Assembly (NCBI GenBank): GCA_023435265.1
Contig: JAEYRZ010000144.1
Location: forward strand, 1-40,053
From: Pseudomonadota bacterium
GTDB lineage: Bacteria > Desulfobacterota > Desulfobacteria > Desulfobacterales > Desulfosarcinaceae
Direction: 5' to 3'
DNA length: 40,053 nt
The translations under genes were made by a program, and so were the position numbers. The notes under the pieces were generated by a model, which searched no databases, was not told the DNA's origin, and saw only the letters and a list, made by a program, of their open reading frames with translations. Below, one piece after another: positions 10,081-20,532 of this stretch (positions are counted from its first letter, which is position 1; the number at the start of each line of letters is the position of its first letter).

Positions 10081-11241
10081 ATGGAAAAGATACCCTTGCT
10101 GCTGATTTTTCTGGGCCATGTGGCGGTCGACGCCTCTCAGGGCACTCTGCCCGTGGTGGTGGCCCAGCTGAAAACCGTATTCGGATTGACCTATTTCCAG
10201 GTCGGCCTGATCATGATGGTGCTCAATCTCACCTCCTCGGTCATTCAGCCCGTTTTCGGCATGATTTCGGACCGTTTCCGCACCGGCTGGTTCGTCCCGG
10301 CCGGCATCCTGTGGACTGCCGCGGCCATGGGGCTGATTGGATGGTCGCCCAATTACGCAAGCGCCGTCCTGCTGGTGGGTTTGGCGGGACTGGGCACTGC
10401 GGCCTTTCATCCCCGGGCGATGATGGCCGTCTACATGGTCAGCGGCCTGAAACGCGGATTGGGGGCCGCGATCTTTTCAACCGGAGGCAATCTGGGGTTT
10501 GCACTGGGCCCTGTTCTGGGAAGTCTTCTGGTGCTCGGCATCGGCCTGCATGCCACGCTCTGGCTCATACCGCTCGGGGCGTTGCTTTTCCTTGTGATCC
10601 GCTTCTACCCGGGTGATTTCCTGCACCGCGAAGTCCGCAAAAGCACCGCCGCCGCGGTAGGGGGCGCATCCGCGGCCGTTGCCATTCCCTGGATTTCGCT
10701 GATCGCCGTCTGCCTGATCGTCACGCTGCGGTCATGGGTCTACATGAGCTCGATCACCTATCTGCCCATGCTGTTTCAAAGCCGGGGGATTCAACTCTCC
10801 TCCGGCAGCCTGATCCTGACGCTTTTTCTGACCTGCGGCGCCGCCGCCGGCCTGTTCGGCGGCCACCTCTCGGACCGGATGGGACGCAAAAGCGTCATCG
10901 TGGGCAGCTCCCTTCTGTTTCCGCTCCTCGCCGGACCGATGCTGCTCACGCAGGGAATCTGGACCTGGGTGCTCGCCGGCGCCGCCGGCGCCGCCCTGCT
11001 GGCCTCGTTTTCGGTTACGATCGTGCTGGCCCAGGAATTGCTTCCGCGACACCTCGGGCTGGCCTCGGGACTCATTCTGGGTCTGGGGTTCGGAACGGGG
11101 GGCCTGGGCACCGCCCTTTCGGGCTTCCTGGCGGACCGATTCGGACTCACCCATACCTTCGGGATCCTGGCGCTCGCCCCGCTGGTAAGCGCGGCCCTGA
11201 CGATGCTGATCAAGTCTCCCCCGGCGGAGACCCGTAAATGA
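10081..11241 (+). CDS. fsr: MFS efflux transporter, fosmidomycin-resistance (Fsr) type
   Basis: A protein of 386 residues with about twelve membrane helices. The N-terminal pattern (LLIFLGHVAVDASQGTLPVV) and the SDRF and SDRMGRKS cytoplasmic loops between helices 2-3 and 8-9 match the Fsr branch of the major facilitator superfamily, which exports small drugs using the proton gradient. The substrate cannot be deduced from sequence. The Shine-Dalgarno is weak (GCGGACG before the ATG). It is a single gene preceded by a MITE-like repeat. Confidence 0.85.
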   Translation: MEKIPLLLIFLGHVAVDASQGTLPVVVAQLKTVFGLTYFQVGLIMMVLNLTSSVIQPVFGMISDRFRTGWFVPAGILWTAAAMGLIGWSPNYASAVLLVGLAGLGTAAFHPRAMMAVYMVSGLKRGLGAAIFSTGGNLGFALGPVLGSLLVLGIGLHATLWLIPLGALLFLVIRFYPGDFLHREVRKSTAAAVGGASAAVAIPWISLIAVCLIVTLRSWVYMSSITYLPMLFQSRGIQLSSGSLILTLFLTCGAAAGLFGGHLSDRMGRKSVIVGSSLLFPLLAGPMLLTQGIWTWVLAGAAGAALLASFSVTIVLAQELLPRHLGLASGLILGLGFGTGGLGTALSGFLADRFGLTHTFGILALAPLVSAALTMLIKSPPAETRK

Positions 11242-11499
11242 GCCGCAAAAGGTACCTCGGCGCACCCGGCAGGAGGGAACGAGCCGCCGCAGGTTTTTAG
11301 CTTGACCCTCGTTCGTGCAAAGGTCCATAGTGAATTCAGCTCGGATTCTGCTCGCCCATTGCCTTTGCGGAATGCTTCCATCCGGCTGCGCCTCCGCGGT
11401 CGGAATGTTCCGCACCTCGGTATCTGACCTCACCGGGCATTCAACGTTTCAGCGCCCTGAATCCCGATACGACTGCACTTAACGACATGCGGGGATGCC

Positions 11500-14034
11500 G
11501 TGAGATCGATTAAGGAAAAACTGTTTACGCCACTCAAACCGACGGAAGACGCCCTGCTGTATTGGCGCCAGAGAATCCTCTTCGCCTTTCTCGCCTGCGG
11601 CCTGGCATTTGCGCCCCTGATGCTTCCGCCGACCATCGTCCTGATCATCAAGGAACGCCTGTGGTCCCTGGCCGCCGTAAATACGGCCGCCCTGGCGGCC
11701 GCGGTCTACCTGCTGTTCAGCCGCAATTTGAGCTACCGCTGGCGGGCCCGCGGTCTTCTGCTGCTGATGTATGTCGTCAGCCTGGCGGTCATGACCAATG
11801 TCGGAATCGTCAGCGGCGGGCCGGCCTGGCTGTTCTGCTTTTCGGTCCTGTCCGGGCTTCTGCTCGGTCTGCGGGCGGCCTGTTTCGCCCTGGGGTTGAA
11901 CCTGGCGACCCTGCTTGTTTTGGGCCTCCTGGTCCGCGGCGGTATTCTGCAGGGTATTCCGACGGTCATCCAGACCGACGCCCTCGCCGTCTCCGCGCTG
12001 CTCAATTTCATCCTGCTGAATACCGCCACGGCCATATCGGCGGCGGTCCTGGTCAAAGGCCTTGAAAGCGCCAGCCGTGAGCAGCAGGCCTCCAGCGAAC
12101 GTCTGCTGCGCGAAATCGAAGAACGGCAGAAGGCGCAGCAGAAGTATCAGACGCTGTTCAGCAAGATGCTGAATGCGTTTGCCTTGCATGAAATCATCCT
12201 GGACGCGCAGGGCCGCCCTTCCGATTATCGTTTCCTGGCGGTCAACCCGGCCTTTGAACAATTGACGGGGTTGAAAGCCGAAAACCTTGTGGGCCACACC
12301 GTGCTCGAAGTCATGCCCGCTACCGAAGCCTACTGGATCGAAACCTACGGCCGGGTGGTCCTGTCCGGCGAACCGGTCTATTTCGACAATTACGCCCGGG
12401 TGCTCGACCGCCACCTCGAAGTGACCGCGTTTCGAAGCGGCCCCAACCAGTTTGCCTGCATCGTCACCGACGTGACCGAACGCAAGCGGGCGGAAGAGGC
12501 GCTGCGGGCCAGCGAGAATTTGCTGAGCAGTATTTTCCGCGCCGCTCCCACGGGCATCGGCGTGGTGCGGGACCGGTGCCTGCTGGCGGTCAACGACCGC
12601 ATCTGTGAAATGACCGGCTACACGCAATCGGAGCTGATCGGTCAGAGTTCCCGGAAACTCTACCCTTCGGATGCCGATTTCGAATATGTCGGCATCGAGA
12701 AGTACCGCCAGATCCGTGAGTTCGGCACCGGCACGGTGGAAACGCGCTGGCGCGGCAAGGATGGACGCATCATCGACATCCTGATGAGTTCCACGCCGAT
12801 CAACCCAATGGATCTGGCCGCCGGCGTCACCTTCACGACTTTCGATATCACCGAGCGCAAGCGCGCCGAATCAGAAAAAACCCGGCTCCAGGATCAACTG
12901 CTGCAGGCTCAGAAAATGGAATCGGTCGGGCGGCTGGCCGGCGGGGTGGCCCACGACTTCAACAACATGCTCAACGTCATCATCGGACATGCGGATATGG
13001 CCCTGGAAGAAGTCGATTCCGAGCACCCCGTGTATGCCGATCTCAACGAAATCCGCAAAGCCGCCAAGCGCTCGGCCGACTTGACCCGGCAGCTGCTGGC
13101 GTTTGCCCGCAAGCAAACGATCCGCCCGAAGGTCCTGGATCTCAATGAGACGGTCTTCAGCATGCTCAAGATGCTGCAGCGCATCATCGGCGAGAATATC
13201 GAACTGCTGTGGAAACCCGGGGCCGACCTGTGGCCGGTCAAAATGGATCCCACCCAGATCGATCAGATCCTGGCCAATCTTTCGGTCAACGCGCGGGACG
13301 CCATCGAGGGTGTGGGCACGCTTACCATTCACACGTCCAACGTCGTGGTGGACGAGTGCCGGAGCCGGACCAACGCCGACTGTCAGCCCGGCGAGTATGT
13401 CCTCCTGTCCGTGGGGGATACCGGCTGCGGTATTGCCGAGGAGGTTCGCGAACACCTCTTCGAGCCGTTCTTCACCACCAAAGCCGTGGGCAAGGGAACG
13501 GGCCTCGGACTGGCCACGGTTTACGGCATCGTCAAGCAGAACAACGGCTTCATCGATGTCACCAGCACGGTCGGCCACGGCACCACCGTGCTGATTCATC
13601 TGCCGCGCACCGACGAACAGTTGCCCTCCCGGATATCGGATATTGAAAACGAACCGGCCCACGGCACCGAAACCGTCCTGCTGGTCGAAGACGAGGACGC
13701 TATTCTCATGCTGGGCCAGACCGTCCTCAAGCGCTACGGCTACACGGTACTCGCCTCCCGTACGCCGGTCGAAGCCCTTTCGATGGCGCAGCAGTACCCG
13801 GGGGCGATCGATCTGCTGATGACCGATGTGGTGATGCCGCAGATGAACGGCAAGGAACTGCGCGACCGGATCGCGGCCCTGCGGCCGGAGATCAGGGCCT
13901 TGTTCATGTCGGGCTATTCGGCCGACCTCATCGCCAATCACGGCATCATCGATGAAAACATCCAGTTTCTGCAGAAACCGTTCTCGGTCAAGGCCATGGC
14001 CGCCAAAGTGCGTGAGGTATTGGACCGGGCCTGA
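11500..14034 (+). CDS. Membrane hybrid sensor histidine kinase (6TM-PAS-PAS-HisKA-HATPase-REC)
   Basis: 844 residues from GTG at 11500 (GCGGGGA upstream; the nearby ATG runs into a stop). Residues 25-185 hold about six membrane helices. A short coiled coil (about 193-220) leads to PAS 1 (220-330) and PAS 2 (340-455). HisKA follows, with His485 in GGVAHDFNNML, then the HATPase domain with an N-box (NLSVNARDAIE, about 593-603), DTGCGI and GTGLGLATVYGIV. A C-terminal receiver (725-840) has phospho-acceptor Asp776 (LMTDVVMP) and Lys826 (QKP). GGVAHDFNN kinases ending in a receiver usually feed a further phosphorelay. The signal is unknown. It is upstream of, and separately promoted from, the next kinase. 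Confidence 0.92.
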   Translation: MRSIKEKLFTPLKPTEDALLYWRQRILFAFLACGLAFAPLMLPPTIVLIIKERLWSLAAVNTAALAAAVYLLFSRNLSYRWRARGLLLLMYVVSLAVMTNVGIVSGGPAWLFCFSVLSGLLLGLRAACFALGLNLATLLVLGLLVRGGILQGIPTVIQTDALAVSALLNFILLNTATAISAAVLVKGLESASREQQASSERLLREIEERQKAQQKYQTLFSKMLNAFALHEIILDAQGRPSDYRFLAVNPAFEQLTGLKAENLVGHTVLEVMPATEAYWIETYGRVVLSGEPVYFDNYARVLDRHLEVTAFRSGPNQFACIVTDVTERKRAEEALRASENLLSSIFRAAPTGIGVVRDRCLLAVNDRICEMTGYTQSELIGQSSRKLYPSDADFEYVGIEKYRQIREFGTGTVETRWRGKDGRIIDILMSSTPINPMDLAAGVTFTTFDITERKRAESEKTRLQDQLLQAQKMESVGRLAGGVAHDFNNMLNVIIGHADMALEEVDSEHPVYADLNEIRKAAKRSADLTRQLLAFARKQTIRPKVLDLNETVFSMLKMLQRIIGENIELLWKPGADLWPVKMDPTQIDQILANLSVNARDAIEGVGTLTIHTSNVVVDECRSRTNADCQPGEYVLLSVGDTGCGIAEEVREHLFEPFFTTKAVGKGTGLGLATVYGIVKQNNGFIDVTSTVGHGTTVLIHLPRTDEQLPSRISDIENEPAHGTETVLLVEDEDAILMLGQTVLKRYGYTVLASRTPVEALSMAQQYPGAIDLLMTDVVMPQMNGKELRDRIAALRPEIRALFMSGYSADLIANHGIIDENIQFLQKPFSVKAMAAKVREVLDRA

Positions 14035-14039
14035 CCCCC

Positions 14040-14069
14040 TTGACACTCCTTTGCAGAGGCCCGTATAGA
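14040..14069 (+). promoter_or_regulatory. Candidate sigma-70 promoter for the kinase-regulator-archaemetzincin operon
   Basis: A perfect -35 TTGACA at 14040-14045 and a -10 TATAGA at 14064-14069 are separated by 18 bases. They lie just after the stop of the hybrid kinase and about 125 bases before the next start codon, giving a leader of roughly 120 bases. The same stretch contains TGACAC then TTGCA, which resembles a sigma-54 site but with spacing one base too short, so sigma-70 is preferred. Confidence 0.6.
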
Positions 14070-15767
14070 ATTAACAGGAGGCTGATTATTACCCGGCACG
14101 ATACGCCGCAGGCACTCCCCCGGGCCGGGGATAGCGGTTCATCGCGAAAACGCAAACCCGTACGCATATGCACCTCCGGTGCGCAGGGGGCCCCATGGAG
14201 CCGCAGACCACGTTTGAACATTATCTTCTGTTGCGCGTGGCGATCGTCGCCGACGGCAGCCAGTGCCTGTCCATCATGCGCATCCTGGACAACATCAAAC
14301 CCAGCCGCCTGCGGCTCAAGCTCACGGCCCTTGCGCCCGTTAACAAGAACATGGCCTGTCTTAAATTCGCCGGCGAAATGGGCGTGCCGATCCACGACCA
14401 CTATACCGAGCTGATCAGCCTGGATTCGATCGACCTGATTCTGGAAATGACCGGCGACCCGAGCATCTTCACCCGCCTGGCGCATCACAAATCCCCTTCG
14501 GTCGGCGTTCTGGACCGCCAGGCATCGCTGCTCTTCCTGGAAATCGCGCGCCAATACGAGGCGGCGGCCGAGCGCGAGTCGGAAATCAGCGTGACCACAT
14601 CCTTCGCCTCGGCCCTTCTCGAAGCCTCTCCCGACGGTGTGATGGTGGTCGACCGCAGCTACCGCATCATCAACTGCAACACTTCGGTCCTGATCACCGG
14701 CGGACGGCCGCGCGAGGAAATTCTCGGAAAATTCTGCTTCGAGGTGATTCACGGGGCGCTGACGCCCTGCTCCCAGGACGCGCCCATTCCCTGCAAGACC
14801 GAGGACTGCGTGTGCCCGGCCCGCAAGACGCTCCAGAGCCGTAGACCGGAGCGCGCCGTGCATCAGGTGACCACCCCGGCCGGTGAAGTCCTGGTCCTGC
14901 AGTTCATCGCCTTTCCGCTGTTCAACATGCTCGGCGAGATCGTCCAGTTTGTCGAGATCGTGCGCGACATCACCTCCGACCTCAGCGTGCACGTCGAAAA
15001 GCGCGCCAAGGCGATCAAGGACGACCTGTCGCGCGTGGTGCAGGAAGACCGCCTCGCCTCCCTGGGCCGGCTGGTCGCCTCGGTGTGTCACGAAATCAAC
15101 AATCCGATTTCGAGCATCGTCACCTTCAACAAGCTGATTCTCTCCCACATCCAGGACGGGACCCTGCCGCCGGAAGGCCTGGTGGGGTTTAGCCGCTACC
15201 TGGAATTGAGCGTCCGCGAAGCATTGCGCTGCGGCGAAATCGTAAAAAACCTGCTGACGTTCGCCCGCCAGAAAAATATCGAAGCCGGCCCCGTCGACCT
15301 GCGCGAGGTGGTCCGCACCATCATGCTGCTGACCGCCCACCAACTGGAGACGGCGCGTGTCGAAGTCGAATTGAACCTCCCGTCGAACCCGCTGCTGGCC
15401 TGGGGCGATTACGCCCTGATTCAGCAATGCCTGATGAACCTGGTCTTCAATGCCATGGAAGCGATGCCGGAGGGCGGCGTGATCACCATCGCGGGCGACA
15501 CCGACGCCGGGCAGGAGAAGGTCTGGCTCACCATCCGCGACACCGGCCAGGGGATCCACCCCGACGACCTGCCCCGCATCTTCGAACCGTTCTACTCCAC
15601 CAAGTCGACAAGCAAGGGCGTGGGATTGGGACTTTCCATGGTTTACGGCATCGTCCGCGAGCACCGGGGCACGATCGAAGTGTCGAGCGAGCCCGGCAAG
15701 GGGGCGGTCTTCAAAATCGTTCTGCCCACCACGCCGCTCCTTCACGCCCGGACAAAGGGGGAACACC

Positions 15768-17120
<1,353 letters not shown>

Positions 17121-17135
17121 CAGGAGCGCTGCAGC

Positions 17136-17738
17136 GTGAATCCGAAGAGAGCGAACCGCCGCGACGGCCCGCCCGACTCCTCCCCGCGATGCCGCGGCGC
17201 GCTCGTGGCCTTGATCCCCCTGGGGGCGGTGCCTGAGTTGAGCCTGCAGGTCGCGGCGGCCAACCTTCAGGCCGTCATGGGCTTGAATGCCGCCGTTCTG
17301 CCTGCCCTGCCCCGGCCCGAGTACGCGTTTCTGCCGGGCCGCAGCCAGTATGACGCCGCCGTTATCATCAAATCCCTGGCGGAGCAGCAGGGCGGGATGC
17401 CGTACAGGATCGGTGTCACCGCATGCGATCTCTGCCTGCCGATCCTGACCTACGTCTACGGTGAATCCCAGCTGGGGGGCCGCGCCGCGGTGATCTCGCT
17501 GCACCGCCTGGGCGGCACCCCCCCGGCGCAGTTCCATGAACGCACCGCCAAAGTGGCGGTCCACGAAATGGGCCACCTGCTGGGCCTGGAGCACTGCCGC
17601 AAGGCCGACTGCCTGATGCGCTTCAGCATGCAGCTGGCGCAGCTCGACCGCCTTTCGATGAATCTGTGTTCGGCCTGCCAATACGAAACCGCCCGGCGCC
17701 TCGCGCGCCGCGCCGGGCGGCTCGAAGATATCGGCTGA
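17136..17738 (+). CDS. amzA: Archaemetzincin zinc metalloprotease
   Basis: 200 residues from GTG 17136. The zinc signature is HEMGHLLGLEHC at residues 143-154, followed by Cys159, the Met-turn residue in CLM, and a CSAC pair at 178-181. This gives the full HExxHxxGxxHC-x4-C...CxxC pattern of archaemetzincins (family M54), which bind a catalytic and a structural zinc. Substrates are unknown in prokaryotes. It follows the sigma-54 regulator by 15 bases and so is probably the last gene of that operon. Its last 19 codons and stop are duplicated 11.3 kb away (29024-29083), and immediately after its stop lies the 3' end of a GcvH-like gene in antisense. Confidence 0.93.
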   Translation: MNPKRANRRDGPPDSSPRCRGALVALIPLGAVPELSLQVAAANLQAVMGLNAAVLPALPRPEYAFLPGRSQYDAAVIIKSLAEQQGGMPYRIGVTACDLCLPILTYVYGESQLGGRAAVISLHRLGGTPPAQFHERTAKVAVHEMGHLLGLEHCRKADCLMRFSMQLAQLDRLSMNLCSACQYETARRLARRAGRLEDIG

Positions 17739-17786
17739 CCTGCTCGACCAGGAATTCTTTGACCAGCCGGTTCCAGTCCGCCCGGG
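17679..17786. repeat. Left copy of the duplicated island junction
   Basis: This stretch contains the last 19 codons and stop of amzA (17679-17739), seven unrelated bases, and the antisense 3' end of a GcvH-like gene (17746-17786). The first part matches 29024-29084 over 61 bases with two differences. The second matches 29217-29258 over about 41 bases with two substitutions and one indel near the end. The amzA part includes a perfect dyad GCCCGGCGC...GCGCCGGGC. Together with the right copy it brackets the pilus locus, resembling attachment-site or recombination scars. Confidence 0.8.
17746..17786 (-). pseudogene. Remnant 3' end of a GcvH-like gene
   Basis: On the minus strand this reads WNRLVKEFLV, the same C-terminus as the intact GcvH-like gene at 29214-30128 (WDRLVKEFLV). 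Unlike the intact copy, it lacks the TAA stop directly after LV and reads on into the antisense of amzA. It is a fragment of at most 14 codons, left where the ancestral convergent junction was split or copied. Confidence 0.7.
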
Positions 17787-18028
17787 CACATTAAGCCTGG
17801 AAGTGAGCGTGTGGAATCATGCGGCTCCCGATCACTCTCCAGCCGATCGACCGCTGGATGCCGGTCATTCTTTCAACTTAGAAATTTCGATCTCCAGCGG
17901 CGCTGGAAACCGCGCCGAATCCCTCAGAGTAATATTTCCAACTATTTTTCAAGTAATTACCAGAAGTGGCGATAATACTGCCGGCCCATACGCCATCGAA
18001 ATTTTATCCAGTACATGGGGCGGAATAA
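17787..18028. other. AT-rich region at the left end of the pilus island
   Basis: No gene is supported. Composition drops sharply compared with the neighbouring genes: 57 of 120 bases from 17881 to 18000 are G or C. It runs from the duplicated junction to the start of the pilus operon and probably carries its promoter. Confidence 0.5.
17948..17976 (+). promoter_or_regulatory. Weak candidate promoter of the plus-strand pilus operon
   Basis: GATAAT at 17971-17976 is a good -10 hexamer. Seventeen bases upstream, TTCAAG (17948-17953) is a poor -35, matching three of six positions. The location in an AT-rich stretch about 50 bases before the first pilus start codon is suitable. Confidence is low. 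Confidence 0.3.
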
Positions 18029-19426
18029 ATGTTTGCGAAGCGCTTCGTGGGCATCATTGCCGTGTATGATGATGAGGTCTTTTGGATTGCCGCCCGGCAA
18101 CCCGATACAGGACGTTGTGTCCTGCGGCTGCCCCTAAGGCAGGTGCTGGAGGACGCGACCGCAATCAGTCGCATCCCAAAAGCATTCCGGGGAAACCACA
18201 AGATGCTTTGCATTGTTCCGGATCACTGGTTCGGAATGGAGCGCTACCTTTTTCAATCCACACGTCCCGCATTGATCGAGTCTTTCCTGGAGCGCAAGTT
18301 GGCGGCTGCTCTCCCCGAGCACGCACTGGTACGGGATTTGTTCAATTACCGTACCTTCACGGATGCAGCGGGGGCCAAAGGCCTGGCTGCTTATTTCCTG
18401 CAAGAGGAAAAGGGTTATCGGCTCTACGAGGCCTTGCGAAGAATAGACCTCGCCCCGCGCCATATAACCAGTCCAGGCTTCTTATGGGTGGAGAAGCTGG
18501 CGCACGTTTCGACCGAATTCCAGCAGGAGGGCACTCTGCTGGTCCATATGCACGCTCGCGGATGCATGCTCTATTTCTATTTCAAAGGCCTGTTCATTTT
18601 TTCACGTCATGTGGCCCTGTCGGAAGCTCAGGAGCATATGGAAGCCCTGATCTTTGAAATCAATCAGTCCTTGTACATGTTTTCCCAGAAAACCAAAACC
18701 GAATTGAAGCGGATTTACCTGCTGGCCGGCCCGTCCGAAAACAACCGGGAGCTTTTCGTCCAAGCCCTCGGGCGTGAGGTGATCGACTTGCATCCGCAAC
18801 TCGATAATAACCGCACGCTGGCCATTCAGGAAGTGCCCTTCATAGAGTCGGTGCTGCAACCCGGCGATTTGACCTGTCAGGTTCCTTTTTTAAGCTTGAT
18901 CCATCGTCAAGCCAAGCGTGAATTGGCCTGGGAACCGGTGCAGTGGGCCGGCATTCTGATCGGCGCACTGCTGCTGATGCCATTGATCGGTGAAAACTTG
19001 ATGCTGAGCAAAATGCTCCGCAAAGAGAGGACCGATCACCATACGATTCAGCAGTTGGCCGACCGCTCAGGGGCGGTTATCAGCGAGTACGAATATGCAC
19101 TCGACCGCGTGCTCGAGGCAGCCCAGAGGCCGTCCTGCGCTGATACCGTGCGCCGATTCCTCTCCTGCCTGCCGGAAGAGGTACGGATCCGGGAACTGGA
19201 AGTGGCGTTGAACCCTCAGCCGGCGTTGAAGTTCAGCGCTGCCGTGCAGGCCGAGGACGCCGCCCGCTTGAAAACCACACTGAACAGGCTGGTTGCGCGT
19301 GTAAAAGCAAATTTTACTTCTGTGCAGGATTTTTCAATAAACGCTATCGATGTGGTGGTTGATCCAGCGGGTGAGGCTGGAAAAATCCCCGAATATCTGA
19401 TCGCCGGGAATCTGGAGCTCACATGA
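18029..19426 (+). CDS. MshI/PilM-PilN-like pilus assembly protein
   Basis: 465 residues. The N-terminal 300 residues resemble the actin-like cytoplasmic domain of PilM/GspL/MshI proteins, though nucleotide-binding motifs are not obvious. One membrane helix lies at about 304-324 (WAGILIGALLLMPLIG), followed by a PilN-like coiled and ferredoxin-like periplasmic tail. It would form the inner-membrane assembly platform that links the secretion ATPase to the periplasmic subunits. The ATG has GGGCGGAA upstream. Its stop overlaps the next start in ATGA, and two more such genes plus a secretin follow, which is the I-J-K-L order of MSHA loci. Confidence 0.75.
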   Translation: MFAKRFVGIIAVYDDEVFWIAARQPDTGRCVLRLPLRQVLEDATAISRIPKAFRGNHKMLCIVPDHWFGMERYLFQSTRPALIESFLERKLAAALPEHALVRDLFNYRTFTDAAGAKGLAAYFLQEEKGYRLYEALRRIDLAPRHITSPGFLWVEKLAHVSTEFQQEGTLLVHMHARGCMLYFYFKGLFIFSRHVALSEAQEHMEALIFEINQSLYMFSQKTKTELKRIYLLAGPSENNRELFVQALGREVIDLHPQLDNNRTLAIQEVPFIESVLQPGDLTCQVPFLSLIHRQAKRELAWEPVQWAGILIGALLLMPLIGENLMLSKMLRKERTDHHTIQQLADRSGAVISEYEYALDRVLEAAQRPSCADTVRRFLSCLPEEVRIRELEVALNPQPALKFSAAVQAEDAARLKTTLNRLVARVKANFTSVQDFSINAIDVVVDPAGEAGKIPEYLIAGNLELT

Positions 19427-19995
19427 GATCCAAACTGAACATCCGCTGGCTTGCCGTATCCGGCATCTGGCTGGCAGCCCTGGCGCTGACCTATTGGAAT
19501 GCGGTCGGGATCGATTCCGTCGCCGCCGCCCGGGAGAAAAACGCGCATATGCTCACGGCGATCTCCTTCCAACGTCAGAATGCTCCCCAGTTGACCCAGG
19601 TCCTCGCCTCCAATGGGGCGCTGACATTGAAGTCGGAATCGGTGGACCTGGGGATCGTGGAAGTGCGCAGCCGCCTGAACAACCTTGGCGCACGCGCCTC
19701 CTTGCGGAACCTGAAAATGGCTACGCAGGTCATTGCGGAGGCCGAGAATCAAGTACTATGCGACGTCAGCGGGGAGGGACAATTGCATCATGTGGTCAAT
19801 TTTTTGAGCGGTTTGGAAGCATACCCTTATCTGACGGTACGGAATATGCGCATCCGGCCGGCAGCCGACTCCGATGGTGTGGAAATGGAGACCGAGCTCG
19901 TTCTTCAGTATGCGCTCATACCGCTCCCCCACAGCCCGGACGCCAGCCCCCAGGTGATTTCGCATTCACCGCAACCTGAAGCAAAATCCCTATGA
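19423..19995 (+). CDS. MshJ/PilO-like assembly platform protein
   Basis: A protein of 190 residues with a single N-terminal membrane helix (about 8-27), a periplasmic helical stretch, and a C-terminal alpha/beta domain (residues 100-165) of the PilO/GspM kind. It should pair with the preceding PilN-like protein as a structural part of the inner-membrane platform. Start and stop codons overlap both neighbours in ATGA, so translation is coupled. Sequence is poorly conserved in this family; assignment rests on topology and gene order. Confidence 0.65.
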   Translation: MRSKLNIRWLAVSGIWLAALALTYWNAVGIDSVAAAREKNAHMLTAISFQRQNAPQLTQVLASNGALTLKSESVDLGIVEVRSRLNNLGARASLRNLKMATQVIAEAENQVLCDVSGEGQLHHVVNFLSGLEAYPYLTVRNMRIRPAADSDGVEMETELVLQYALIPLPHSPDASPQVISHSPQPEAKSL

Positions 19996-20510
19996 AGATG
20001 TTCGGCAGCCAACACAATGTGTGTATATGCGCTTGGGTGATAGCGGCCGTTTCCCTGCTCGGGTTCAACGCATACGGTTTTCTCAGCCTTGAAAGCAAAC
20101 CTCTGGGGACCCTTCCCGCAGAAGTCATATCCCTGCGTGAAAAATTGGCTCGCCTGGAACGTACGCTTTCGGGAAATGCCCTGCATGCCTGGGGCAATGT
20201 GCGGGAATCAGCGCACCTGTTCAAAGCGGCTCAGACTTCGGGGACCATGCCGCAATCCGAAGTGGCGCCCCTGTCGAAGACAGAGCCGATTGTACTGCCG
20301 ACCCTGAGCGGTATCGTACGGGTCGAGGCTCACTCAAATGCGCCTTACTTCATGGCGGTTCTCGGCGGCCGAGTTTGCCGCGAGCAAGATCGGGTCAACG
20401 AATTTGTGGTCGGACGGATCACGGCTGAAGGGGCCGTGCTGCATCGTCAGGGGAGCGAATGGTTTCTCGAAAGTCCGGCCCCTTACTACTCCAGCGATCA
20501 AGGTGAATAG
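19992..20510 (+). CDS. MshK/PilP/GspC-like periplasmic protein
   Basis: A protein of 172 residues with an N-terminal membrane anchor (about 10-32), a linker, and a C-terminal beta domain (about 100-165: LSGIVRVEAHSNAPYFMAVL...). This resembles the homology region of PilP/GspC proteins, which contact the secretin N-domains and connect them to the inner-membrane platform. It starts within the ATGA overlap with the PilO-like gene and is followed by the secretin after 22 bases. Family assignment is by position and architecture. Confidence 0.6.
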   Translation: MKMFGSQHNVCICAWVIAAVSLLGFNAYGFLSLESKPLGTLPAEVISLREKLARLERTLSGNALHAWGNVRESAHLFKAAQTSGTMPQSEVAPLSKTEPIVLPTLSGIVRVEAHSNAPYFMAVLGGRVCREQDRVNEFVVGRITAEGAVLHRQGSEWFLESPAPYYSSDQGE

Positions 20511-20532
20511 ACATGCAAACAGGAAGTCAGCG

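Noticed and set aside
14041..14056. Possible sigma-54 promoter (TGACAC then TTGCA)
   Set aside because: The distance between the two elements is one base shorter than sigma-54 requires, and the same bases form part of a much better sigma-70 promoter.
17787..18028. Integrase or tRNA at the left end of the island
   Set aside because: No open frame with recombinase motifs and no cloverleaf-like sequence could be found in this AT-rich stretch.
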